A program made the translations under genes and the position numbers. From Spirometra erinaceieuropaei (Eukaryota > Platyhelminthes > Cestoda > Diphyllobothriidea > Diphyllobothriidae): a stretch of 64,000 nt of DNA. Under the pieces are notes generated by a model. The model saw only the letters and a program-made list of their open reading frames with translations, was not told the origin of the DNA and ran no database searches. Within the stretch, counting starts at the first letter, position 1, and every line of letters starts with the position of its first letter. Shown here piece by piece: positions 53,497 to 64,000 of this stretch. Location: the NCBI GenBank assembly GCA_902702965.1, contig CACRXP010000016.1, positions 2,518,208 to 2,582,207 on the forward strand. The letters run 5' to 3'.

Positions 53497-56400
53497 GTGC
53501 CAGGTGGTCTGGTGAGGTCTGGTCTAAGGAAATTCTGTTACCCCTTGTGAAGCGAAGGTAACGCGGGAGAGACAGCATGTTGTCAAGATGCCACAACTTA
53601 ATAATGTGAATGAGGATGAAGAGGACGGAGATATGTACACTGATCGGTTTACGGAACCAGCGCGTTCGTCGCGCTCTGGAGTTCGATCTGCAGCCCTGTC
53701 ATGCAGTTTTGCATCCAGGTGTAATAGAAGGACGAAGACCAGGGAGACTGAGATAGCCATCATAGGTTTTAGGTTGGAATCCTTGTCTACCGAAACCTTC
53801 CCTAGATTGCTGCCAGATAGACGCCGTCTAGAATGCCAGGAATGTTCTCATGGTGCGTGTTATCACACCAGACATTCAGCTCGTTGGCCGTTCGATGAAC
53901 GAAGAAAAGATATAAGCTCTTAATGAGGCAGTTCGCCTATCAAGACAGAAGAGAAACCTGTTTAAAACAGGAGGCACGACAAAGGAATTGTAACCGAGCA
54001 TCACGAAGTTTCAGGACTACTGCATTTATAGAGGGCATACAAAGTAGGTACCAAACTCACGAATCGTTCTTGAAAGCTTTAAAGATTTTTATCAAACTAA
54101 AATAGGACTGCAATTCGACGCTTAAAGGTATCAGACCTCGGCTATGTGTCCTTGCAGCCAACTGCGCAGATCCTGCTTCCACAACTTAACTACTTTCAAC
54201 TGTTTTGCATAAAAAAATTTTGGAATACGGAATTTTAGAACGGAGTGTTTCCTTAACTAAAAGATATAATTTTACTTGAATATACATCAAAACTCAATGA
54301 AAAAAGCTCAGTTTTTCACGTTTTTAATGATTCACCAAGACGTCGGAATCGGAAGGGGAATATCAGTCAGATTATGATTCTGGCTAGTGTTAATCAATTT
54401 TGCAGTCTTAAAGAATGTTGACTAACTCAATGGGCATGCTCTGATCTTCACTGCCTATTTTAATATTGTGAAGCAGTGACAATTTGGGAGGAAAGACAGC
54501 CTTGATCTCGCCATACTCCTAACACAACTGTGCAAACATTCTGCACAAATATAATCGGGGTTATGTTTTAAGAGCTTCTTTCTGCAACGAGAAAAGATAC
54601 AAACAGTCACCTTTCTTATGTAAACCAGGAGTAAGCATGCAAACTCACCGATAAAAGGCCTATCCGGGGTGTTGATGGTACATAAGTAATATAAACTTAG
54701 TCCCGTCCCCGTGACTCTATAAGATTGATTTGCGTTTATATTCATTTACTTTTAAATCTCTGCTTCTTGATTTATTTTACTCTGTAAATATTGATTCAGC
54801 CCTTGCTTCGCCTAAATGGTTTGAAATTATGTAGCCGCTAGTAGACAACGATGGAAACGTTGAAATGGAAATAAGAAATCGCTTTAACTGTGCGTCGAAA
54901 TCGCCCAGAGTGGTTCACAGAGTCGACAACTGAAGTGTGTGGTCAGTATACCGTTTTCTTTCTAGTCTCTCAACGCAGACACTGCCCAGCTACGGGTGGC
55001 ATGCTGCTCTTAGGAAGGAACTTAAACACCCTGTTGTCCATTGTTGGCTTTCTTAAGCTGAATCGTCGTTTTCTTGCTAACGAGAGGGCATCTGTAAACT
55101 GAAGTGCTTTGCTCTCAAAAAACAGGACTGAAAGCTAATAACAGTAGCCGGCAGTCACCAGCACAACTGGTCTTCTCCTTGTTTTGAAAGTTTAAAACCC
55201 TGGTCACAACTGGTGCCAAATCGTCATGCTATTGTTATTACAACTTGATGACTGTAGGGATGTTGCATCTGACATCTTCAAACTACGCTGGCTACGATGG
55301 GATATTTAAGCCCATGTCTCCGTCATTTTAGGTTATTTACTTAGTTATGGTAGGCATGTTATATTTGCGTTACGTTTTTGTCTAGACTTAGGACATCGAC
55401 TAAATTTTAGGACTGATATTGGTCTAAAGCTAAGTTTAGGGTCCGATTTAAGTTTGCCCGCCTCATACCATTTTGCTCAATCCGGCCTTCTTTGACCAAT
55501 TACCATGGTTTCTCTGTTTTCCGCCAGCTTACACGCCCTAAACGGTCAATTCCGGTGTTTTGTTGGAGTAATAAAACAACCATATGGCGGAAACATGGGT
55601 TTTCTCAATGTCTTCCGCAGATTCCGTTAATTGCCGACTCCATCTGCCCTGATGATAAAACTAATATTAACGTCCTTCCGCTGAAACAGGAATCCATGAT
55701 CTCTAATTGCTCACTTGACTTACATATGTAGTCCTCGTAGTGTAGTTTTACAACAAAGCTAGAGAAAATTTTATTTGACCTAGCGTATAATCCCTCTAAC
55801 CTCCGCTGACGAGTGTGTCCGAAGTGCTTAGTTCATTGGACTGTTAATTATAATGGCTTTCCCCATTTTTCCTTTACTCCGAATACCTTGACTTCTTTAA
55901 CGTTCGCCCCAATGCTTATATTAAGTACATCTTGCATGACTTCCCCGGATTACTTTGTAGTAAAGTATAGGGCACGTTTGCTGGCCCCGACAATTTTTAT
56001 CGATTTTTAAGTCATTTATTTCATTTTGAAATAGACATCAATGACTGAAGATTTTCAATTCCAGTTTTTTTCCCAAGTATTCGATCTTCCTTTGGGTTTT
56101 GTCCTTGTGGAATCTTTCATTCCTAGACCTAAATGAGACAGTTTTCTTGTCAGAAAATGTTTGAGACCGTTTTCCTGCGAATGCCAGTCGAAGAATGTCC
56201 GGTTCCTGCTAAATTGCATGTCTTTGTTTCAGAATCCGATTTTTATTCAATGTCCAGACATCGTTCCTGTGACTGCGGCATGGACAATGTCCTCGTTTGT
56301 TTAATCCCAGCCATGCCTCTCTTCCTGTCCACACTTATGCTCGAAATGCTCACTGACGCAGGCGGGGTCGGGGAAACTAAGACAAACGTTGGTGATCACA

Positions 56401-56824
56401 CGCCGCCCCGGCGCCCTGAGAACAGTCACGCGCACTCCGCGTGTTTGACATGCAAACAGTGATCATAACCTAACCCGAACTCCTCCCCTTCCCCCCTTCC
56501 CCGTCCAACCCCAGCTCCACCGTCCTCAACAGGCTAATTCTGTCAGGCAGCAGGCGTGGGAACAAGGAGTTTGACTAACCCTGGATCTTAATCCTGTCAG
56601 AAACTCACGTAATTGCATTGCCAACTGACTTTTCAGATCACTTTTGTCAGCCGTCAGATTTCCGCCCATGTCTTGCCGCAGTAAGAGATGTGTATTGATT
56701 GCAAGTTCCTACTAAGATATTTACTCTCTACCGGACGGTTACGTCTAGCGTCCCGCTAGAATCAATAAGGAGTCTGATGTTTGGCTCTCTGGGTAATTTC
56801 ACGCTGTCGTTGATTTACAAATTG
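53497..56824. other. no gene recognised
   Basis: Frames at 53588-53923, 55492-55731 and 56133-56462 on the plus strand and 54455-54745 on the minus strand have no domain I recognise. A GGTTAG/TTTAGG-rich stretch at 55325-55460 recalls 835-1105. Confidence 0.35.
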
Positions 56825-57776
56825 CAGTAGTTATGCTATCCCTTAAAACGGTTAGCTGTAATTCCCAAAGATATTTTTGGTTAGAAATGAGTATTTAAGT
56901 AGGGTTACGAAACTAACCACTGCGAAGCATAATAGCAAGATATTTCAGTCACGTCAGGATTTGGGCTTGCAAAAGCTCCATTATGTAATAACTGGCGGCA
57001 TACATGGTACGACATTTTTTTTAAACTCGATTTTCGGTGCCCTTATAAATTCGGATATATTTTATAGAAAACATGCGGAACATTTATGTTTGGTGCCCAT
57101 TTAAGGACTAATGACATTTTCTCTAAATCAGGTCCCTGAAAGAGGCGTATCTTCCAATTTTTAAAGCCGCCTTAATAACCAAACTACTTTTAACCTGACT
57201 TGATATTGTACTCATATTTATAGTTTATAAATTGCAAGATGTAGACTTATCCTGTAAGGAAAATCCCCCATCCACATATTCCGTTAAAAAGATGTCATAT
57301 ATTGTTTGTAGGATTTAAAATGGCTGTAGACCATGTTATATACTTCATAAGCAACATTAACAGACGTATGGATATAGCGATTTATAGGTAAATATTTTAC
57401 TGTGTTCAAAATATCATTATGGAAACTCTTTGAAGAAAAAAAATGCTCCTTCCTTAAGCATACTATCTTCAGAAATCATGAATTGTTATTAACTGCGAAT
57501 AGGAAAAATATTTTTTCGCACACTCTCTATAAAATAGAGGAGAATTGGTAGAGGTTTCGGAAATCCATAAAAATTATATACCATAATAGCACTCAATTAC
57601 TACAGAGTCTGTTTTATGAAGGCGGCCAGAAAAAAATGTCCGCGCAAAGGCGGGCATTCTGATGCGATTGAAATATCTTGTGATTATGCTGCCCATTAGT
57701 TAATACTGCAAGCTGTTTTAATCAAAGGCACATATCAGCGCTTTGATTATAATTTCAAGAGATGCCATATCTACTG
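56825..57776. mobile_element. foldback MITE, decayed H-like copy (M)
   Basis: CAGTAGTTATGCTATCCC at the left and GCCATATCTACTG + TA at the right. Inside, 'aagtagggttacgaaacta' matches the H left arm. 952 bp. Confidence 0.7.
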
Positions 57777-58349
57777 TAGTTTCTATTGCCTTTAATCCGC
57801 CTGAAGTCTCTTCCAGTCTTAAATAATTTCGGGCCTTTGATGCCGGGCAAAACAATTAGGTTGTATATGTTCCTTCTCGACGATCAAGCATGTTTGCGTT
57901 AATCACTTAGAGAGGTCTACGCTTTCATGCTTGTGATTTCTCAGTCAACTTGCTGATAATGATCATAATGCAGTTATTCCAACACTTGAGTTCGGAGGCT
58001 ATAGCATTAACCCTGAAAAATTACATAGATTTTTTAATTAATTATCAGCCTACTCGCAAGCAATACCGACAGACAGAACGTTTTAAATTCAGACGGGTTT
58101 GTTTCTTATCTCGAATCTGAATCTTTGCAATGCAAATGGCTAGTAAAATTTGGACCACCATATTAGTTGTTTTTTCCCGTAAGAAGGCAACTGATTTCAC
58201 TGATGGCGTTTTGCAATCCTCATTTTTGCACTGCAAATTATTTAAACCCTTACATCTTCTGAGGACCACTGACTTCCACATTTTAATCCTGAAGGGTTTG
58301 GGGTCATAAGAAGCTGTAGGTCTCGGTGTGACAGTCAACTTTTTGACTT
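57777..58349. other. unassigned; minus-strand frame 58045-58338
   Basis: A 97-codon minus-strand frame is rich in Lys/Cys and not recognised. It could be an exon or chance. Confidence 0.25.
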
Positions 58350-59032
58350 TCTTGCTCGAGGACTCAAGTATAATTAAGTTTACTTAGATATAATTAGGGT
58401 TCAAACAGTTTCTAACTATGATATTTTAAGGGCCGCGTAATGTCCATTCATATGTCATCGTACCGGTCCGGTTACCACTGCTTCTCATGAAATGTACAAC
58501 ATAGTCCACATTTATGGCAAAATTTTATGGACTTCATATGGTGCCCTTTTAAGACATAGGAGAATATGTGATCGTCATTACCTGGGGCGCACGCACCTTG
58601 TTGGCTAAAATCACTAAGCGTTAATGCAACGACTGATCAGGTTTCAAACTATTCGGCCATTAAAAAAACTTTTTAAAACCTAATTACACTCCTTCTTCGG
58701 CTATAAAATATAAAGACGACGTGCTTCTCCATCAAACGACTGAAAAAAACATATTTTTATTCGTGGTTTCTAGAAAATATATTTGGATTTGCAAGACGAC
58801 CGAAAATCAACATGAAAAAGACATGCTACTTTGGTAGTCATTTTTTCCGAGTACGGTTTCTACAGGAGTTTGAAAAGCAGTGTATTTAAAAGCTGACAAC
58901 CTGTCGAGTCTAAAATATCATAGGAATATTCCGCAAGATAATTAGTATCACAAACGCGCGAAAATAATCCTTCTTAATCGAAAACGCTTTTCAAAATTTC
59001 GGTCAACATTTCACGAGATCGGTCACGCACTG
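58350..59032. mobile_element. foldback MITE, subfamily K, left-truncated copy (K4)
   Basis: It ends GGTCACGCACTG + TA (59033-59034) with the K right arm. The left terminus is missing; from about 58370 the sequence is the inner K region in both orientations (for example 'cttctcatgaaatgtacaac'). Confidence 0.75.
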
Positions 59033-59034
59033 TA

Positions 59035-59819
59035 ACCCACTTGTCAAAATCGGAAAGTTTCGACCTTATCACGACGATTTTTAGGGAGTCAGGTCGTTGA
59101 TTTGTTTTGCTCAACAACCAAGTATCCTTGAGCTGTGCTTCTCTGAAGACTGTCCGCGTTCTCCTCTGTCACTCGAACCAAGATATTACTGTTTCAAAAC
59201 ATGACAATAAGTTTGCTAAAGTAGCTTCTAAAACCTATTTTTAAATAATACCTGACTGACCCATCGGCAAGACTTACTAGCATACTTAAGGTCTCACGAC
59301 TGTGCCGGTCTCTTTTTAGGTACTCATCTGATTATTTTCGGAGAAAATATTTACCATGTTCTGTCTTGAGTTGTTTGCTGTCTCCTCCTTCGTTGCACTG
59401 CTGACGACATATTTCGCCAAAACTGCGGAGATTCTTCTAGATTCCTTATCTTACAAAGGTTGCTTCCGTTCTCCTCTGAAACCACTGCACGGTTAAGCAG
59501 GTAAGACTTTTTTTTGAGGAAAGCGGCTTGCCGTCCGTCAAGATGAACTTGGAAATCAAATAGTCGCTGTCAAGATGATTGCTGATAATGCCGATTGTGT
59601 CTTTTGTCCAAAAAATATTACTAAATACCCAAACGATCGGCTGTAAAATATGCAAGTACCGAACAAGACAAACTTACGACTTCCTTACTTTACTCTCTCC
59701 AGAGAAACGTTTTCTAGGAATGTGCTTACCAGGATTTCTCTTGACATCATAAAAGTCTGTCTTTTTTTGCAAGACATTGAATTCTGTTGCATGGACAGAG
59801 ACACAATCGTTGGACCAAG
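59035..59819. other. no recognisable feature
   Basis: No coding or RNA gene is recognised. Confidence 0.3.
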
Positions 59820-61270
59820 AGCTTTATTAGCCAGACGTTTTGGTTCCTCAATCGAATCAATCATCAGAGGCAGAGTCAGATAAGTGGGACAAAATTCCCA
59901 GGTGTTGCAGTATTTAAAGAATATGGTTGCTAGGCCGCCACTTACCTATCAAAGTTGACAGCTTATGAGTGCCATAAGGCTCCACTGGCCAGGTTTTGAA
60001 TTATTTAATTGTCATGAAACTGTGCGTGAGTCAATATTATCGGCTCCCACGCTCTTCGCACGCAGTCGAGTTGCTGACTGCCGAATTTTTTTATCCTTGT
60101 GGACTTTTGGGCAATTTGGCTTACCGAATTTGACACCAGTAACAGTAGTTATACCCACGGTCTCCTCGTGGCTAGCTAGTTTCCTAAACAAAGAGTCAGC
60201 GTCTAATATAAGGCGAGGAGGTCGTTGCGCTTATTAAATTATTGAGGTCCGGACGACACTGACTCGAGCAATCAGCGGCTCACTCGGTTGTCGCCTAAAA
60301 CAAGAACTTCTGCTTCGTAAAACTTACATTTGTGGTGGGGTTCCGTCGAATGTGTCGCGACTTGGGAGTTGGCGCCTTTCCTCCTCACTGCTGTCGCGTG
60401 TTCGTTCAATCGGTTTCTCTGACATAGTTGCTTTGCCTACAGTTGCATCAGACACGGCAAACAACTCCAGATGTTTGTTGCTGTTGAAATGGGTCCTTCA
60501 CCTTCATGATCTGGCGCTTTATGATTGCCTCCGGTCTTTGTGCAACTTCACTTCCAAGGTGCGCAAGGAGGCGGTCGACGGCTTTCGAAACGTTTTTCAC
60601 GTACGCAAGAGCTCGCCAAAATTTGGGGCCGGTTGGACTTTGTCTCTCATCTCGTTTGCGCAGGCATTGGCTGACAAAGTTGCGTGGGTAGGCATTGGTT
60701 TTGAATACTCCTCGAAGGTACTTTACTTCACCAACCTTGTCTTCCGGTTCACTAAAGTGTCTCCACCCGCTGGTGTAGCGCCCTTACGCATCTGCGTTTG
60801 TGACTGCTTGGGTGATTGCTGTTGTGGCTTAGTATTTGCGTCGTATTTGTCGCTTTCCTGAATGCTTTGGTTTTTAGGCCACCACAAACTTTGCGGCAGA
60901 CAAGGACATCAGGAAAGGCCAGCTGGTTGTTTTCTTCCTTCTGCATCGTAAGTTGAATGTTCGGGAAGACGGCTTTGGGGTGTTCTTTAAATTCCAGCAC
61001 CTGACCTAGTCCGATGAAGGCGCAGGTACTATCCACATACCGAGTCTAGAATTTTGCTTTTGTGGTGTCGGGAAGCAAGTGACTCAACCCAGTGCAGGAC
61101 CACCTCGGCTATGAGACCCGAAATCGGCGAACCCTTTGGCGTATCCCTCATTTGCTCGTAGATTGTTTCGTCGAACGCAAAGTACGTCTTGAGACAGGAC
61201 TGCAAAAGTTAAAGGAATTTGGCGTGTCTATGGCGATTCTCCGTTCCATTGTATTTGCTTTGTAGAAGCA
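59820..61270 (-). mobile_element. PLE-1 copy A (minus): RT, GIY-YIG and tail
   Basis: On the minus strand, from 61270: LLLQSKYNGTENRHRHA, a stop, KTYFAFDETIYEQM, SPISGLIAEVVLHWVESL, then YVDS where YVDD is expected, ENNQLAFPDVLVCRK, NTTQILSHNSNHPSSHKRRC. The GIY-YIG part near 60440 reads SGVVCRV, stop, CNCRQSNYVRETD. The 3' UTR ends with a decayed hammerhead-like motif. Many stops and frameshifts make it dead. Confidence 0.85.
59823..59867 (-). ncRNA. decayed hammerhead-like motif, PLE-1 copy A
   Basis: On the minus strand: CTGATGA (59861-59867), weak stem II (TGATTC/GGAACC), AAAAC for GAAAC, and AATAAA at the end. The TATA-like box upstream is also altered (ttaaata). Confidence 0.45.
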
Positions 61271-61279
61271 GCTCGGTTT

Positions 61280-62160
61280 TCTGAAGACCTTTCGAAGATA
61301 TTGGGATTCGGCAACCTTGTCTTCCCGTTCCCACGCCGATATAACCTTCTTACGCAACAGCGTTTGTGACTGATTGGATGGTTGCTGTTGAAATTCAGTG
61401 TTCGCGTCGTGCACGTCGCTTTTCTGAACACTTTGGACTTTAGGCCACCACAATCTTTGCGACAGACGAGGACGTCACGGAATGTCAGCTGGTAATTTTC
61501 TTCCCCTTCCATCGTAAATTGTATGCCCGGGAAGACGCTTCTGAGACGTTCTTTAAACGTTAGCACCGCATCCCATTCGATGACGACGACGGTATCGTTC
61601 ACATACCGAGCCTACAATTTATGTCTGTAGTTTGGAAGACCAGCGACTCTAACCGTTGTAGGACCGCCTCAGCGATGAATACCGAAATCGGCGAACACAT
61701 TGATGTTCCTTTCAGCTGCTCGTAGATTGTTCCATCAAACGTAAAGTACGTGCTGAGGCAGAGTTTTAGGAGCTGATGGACTTAGGCACGTCCGAGACGT
61801 TTATCCTTTGTAATTTATTCGCTTCGTAAGAGCGGCTCAGTGGTCTCGACTGCCAGGCCCGGCGGAATAGAAGTAAAAAGAGACGTGACGTCAAGGTATA
61901 CCATGCCATCCCTTAGCTGGATGCTTACCCCTTCCAGTTTTTCCAGAAATTATGTTGACGAACTGACTTTAGTGTCAGAATTAGAGGTCCGAAATGTGAT
62001 ATGCCTAAATAGCCACATTGTCAGTCCGTACGTTGGAGAACCTTTGAGTGAGACGATGTGCCGGAGGGGGACACTTTCTTTGTGCACTTTAGGATGGCCA
62101 TAGAAGCGGGCCAAAGACGTGTTCTCGCCATGCTTCGGTCGTGACTAAGTCCTGGAACTC
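61280..62160 (-). mobile_element. PLE-1 copy B (minus): RT part, in tandem with copy A
   Basis: On the minus strand: TDRSMAR near 62130, ARFYGHPKVHKESVPLRHIV, SLKGSPTYGLTMWLFRHI, MVYLDVTSLFTSIPPGLAVE (motif A intact), TIYEQLKGTSMCSPISVF, then YVNDTVVVIEWD (motif C Asp changed to Asn), YQLTFRDVLVCRKDCGG, NHPISHKRCCVR. It stops near 61280, where copy A starts with its own RT in the same orientation. No GIY-YIG domain. Dead. Confidence 0.85.
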
Positions 62161-62690
62161 GCCTCACTGCATCTTTTATTAAAGTCCGTTGTCAGAAGCG
62201 AAACCTATCCGGGCTCATGGAGGGAGTCACGTAAGAAACCTCTCTACACACATGATCTTTCTGCATGGTTTGGTAATTTTTGGCCCGACAGCTCCACCTG
62301 TGAGACGCGTTGCTTGATTATGTTTGCTGAGGCCCAAAACATGTGGACAAAAAACTCCGTTTCGTACGCAGTTTATTTCGGCTTCGATGTAGGATTTGAT
62401 TCGCGGTCTGTCCACTTCCTCAACCGAAGATATTTGCCTGTGTAATCGAAGGAAACAACCGGAATTTGATACCCTCCTACCTGGGCACTTGCACGCAAGA
62501 TGTTGTATTCCAGTGTTGTCTGCATTTCTTCTTGAGTAGGGATAGGGGCTTTTTAAAACCCTATGCTTGGCCCGATCCTATTCCTTAATCGACCTAATTA
62601 AGAATAATAGGCTTTTTTCGCAAATTCACATTTGATAGTCACGGACTAAAGAAGGACGTAGGCCGCGACATCGTGTTCCAGACTTTAGGA
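62161..62690. other. no recognisable feature
   Basis: A minus-strand frame at 62227-62415 is not recognised. It may include the decayed 5' end of PLE-1 copy B. Confidence 0.3.
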
Positions 62691-64000
62691 ACTTGGCAAT
62701 GGTTTTGAAACTCGGCACCTTTCCATGTCCAGACATAAATGTTCCTCTTCCTTTTTCATTATATCGTCTCGGAATGCCTACCACTTCTACTCTACAACAT
62801 ATATTTGGGCGTCAAACGCTTATTCTTACGAGACGTTGGGAGAAATTTGCACAGAGACAGGCGACGACGTTCGAACAATTGACCTTCCTCCACCGTTGCC
62901 GCGATCATGGCGTGTTACCGAAGTCTCTTCGTTTTAAACCAACGTTGTCGAATGAGACTGGGAGATGCCTTGCGTACAAATACGGATGGCGCGTTCTGGG
63001 TGCTATCATATCTGACGTCCACAATCGACTTCGCAGATTCGAAACCACTCTTGCTGACCTTAAAATCAGTGTGCTTCAGCCTTACCTGAAAATGTTCTCG
63101 AGGAGGTGCAACAGCGAATCAATGCCACAGCCAAGGATGCGAGACTGAAGAAGAGAGCTGACCTCCAGATGAAACTCCAGTCTCTGCTCCGCCCCATGAA
63201 TGAAAGAAGTATGGCCACGAGAGTTGTTAACCTCTCGAAAAGGAATCTCCTACCGGCTGAAATCAACCTCCTGTCTAAGAGAATAGGATTTAATCCCACG
63301 GATGCTACACCTACCAACTTTCTAGCTGGTCTCGAATCCATTCTTCTGACCTCTGTCCTGCCTGAAGACAAGCGCGCGGACATACGCAGCTGTGCCACTG
63401 GTATCCTCCGGCAAAAAAGACACCAGCAAACTCTACCGGCCGAAGAAGCGCAAGGATTGCGAGCACTGAAATCGGACCACAGCATCGTTGTTGTTCCTGC
63501 CGACAAAGGTGGCGCTACCGTCATCATGGACAAAACTGACTACGTCAACAAGGCGAATATAATCTTCAGTGACACGGATTCTTACACCATTCTCACCGAA
63601 GACCCAACGAAAAAGCAAGCCGCAGCCATCAAGAAAAAGGTTAATGAGCTTGCTCGTCTGAAAGTCATAGGTCCAGATGACTCAAAGTTTATGACCCTCA
63701 GTGATCCCCATGTCGCACACGCATACGGTCTCCCAAATGTTCACAAAATTGGTGCCCCACTGAGGATTATAGTACCGCTCATCGGATCCCCTACCTAAAA
63801 TTTAGCCAAGTGGCTGTACAAGCATCTAAAGCCGCTAAATCAGGGATCTCGCTACAGCATTAACAGCTCCCACGAATTCCTCAACCGGATTGACGGCCTC
63901 AATGTAAGCACTGATGAATGCTTCTTGTCTTTTGACGTCGTTGCCTTATTTTCTTCTATACCGCACGACTTGGCAATTGACTGCGTAGCCCAACGGCTAC
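62690..64000 (+). mobile_element. PLE-5 N-terminal and RT start, runs off window
   Basis: This is the best preserved PLE N-terminus here. Plus strand: RRWEKFAQRQATTFEQLTFL, HRCRDHGVLPKSLRF, then frame change near 63075-63095, LRALKSDHSIVVVPADKGGA, AYGLPNVHKIGAPLR, a stop at 63796-63798, NLAKWLYKHLK and motif A (SFDVVALFSSIP). Only one frameshift and one nonsense change are seen over 1.3 kb. The remaining RT and endonuclease lie to the right of the window. Confidence 0.9.
63106..63798 (+). pseudogene. PLE-5 RT N-terminal frame (230 codons)
   Basis: Contains a basic helical region (QQRINATAKDARLKKRADLQ), then LPAEEAQGLRALKSDHSIVV and VPADKGGATVIMDKTDYVNK (the conserved pre-RT block of PLEs), PTKKQAAAIKKKVNELARL, and AYGLPNVHKIGAPLRIIVPL. 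TAA follows PT where PLEs have Tyr, then the homologous frame continues. The N-terminal 130 or so residues are in the frame 62693-63148, joined by a one-base shift. The nominal ATG at 63121 is internal. Confidence 0.85.

Noticed and set aside
54455..54745. Small cysteine-containing protein on the minus strand
   Set aside because: Cys spacing fits no zinc-finger class I know; likely chance.
1..64000. CRISPR array, prophage or bacterial operon
   Set aside because: No regularly spaced direct repeats with unique spacers, no ribosome binding sites or dense same-strand genes; the content is eukaryotic.

Overview
This window looks like repeat-rich genomic DNA of a parasitic flatworm, most likely a diphyllobothriidean tapeworm (Spirometra / Schistocephalus / Dibothriocephalus type). 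The reasons are Penelope-like elements (PLEs) with GIY-YIG tails of the flatworm type, an RTE-like endonuclease frame of the type familiar from these tapeworm genomes, tRNA-derived SINEs, an AT-rich background and no compact bacterial genes. The lineage call is inference from recognised element families, not a database match. Nearly all long open frames are transposon remnants or chance.

Layout. 1-5100: tRNA-derived SINEs (family A, Arg-TCT-like; family B, long-variable-arm type) and a third repeat (E) that an inverted SINE-B pair has split. 5100-8330: a repeat shared with 45 kb, then AT-rich DNA without recognisable genes. 8335-9052: an inverted PLE 3' end pair. 10900-11350: a 61-bp degenerate minisatellite. 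11.4-14.3 kb: two ~1-kb foldback elements. 16-21.2 kb: two PLE-1 copies, one with an inverted 5' part, plus MITE pieces. 26.1-29.3 kb: palindromic clusters and a PLE-4 tail. 30.8 kb: a hAT transposase relic. 33.1-35.7 kb: two foldback elements. 36.6-37.7 kb and 39.9-41.2 kb: PLE-3 and PLE-2 on the minus strand, with another foldback element between them. 42.7-43.1 kb: the only host exon recognised (NUP54 C-terminal region). 43.8-45.0 kb: RTE-like 5' end, cut by an assembly N. 48.2-50.4 kb: PLE-1 and PLE-P tails. 51.2-59.0 kb: four more foldback copies. 59.8-62.2 kb: two head-to-tail PLE-1 copies on the minus strand. 62.7-64 kb: the best preserved PLE N-terminus, running off the right edge.

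Two things stand out. First, a superfamily of roughly 1-kb foldback elements (two subfamilies, CAGTAGGTGGGC and CAGTGAGTGACC ends, flanked by TA, no coding capacity) occurs at least ten times and fills about 8-9 kb. Second, PLE tails carry a repeated module: TATAAATA box, 37-51 bp, hammerhead-ribozyme-like core (CTGATGA, stem II, GAAAC), then AATAAA. Several PLE copies are inverted pairs, one is a clean 5' inversion, and many other repeats are also arranged as inverted pairs.
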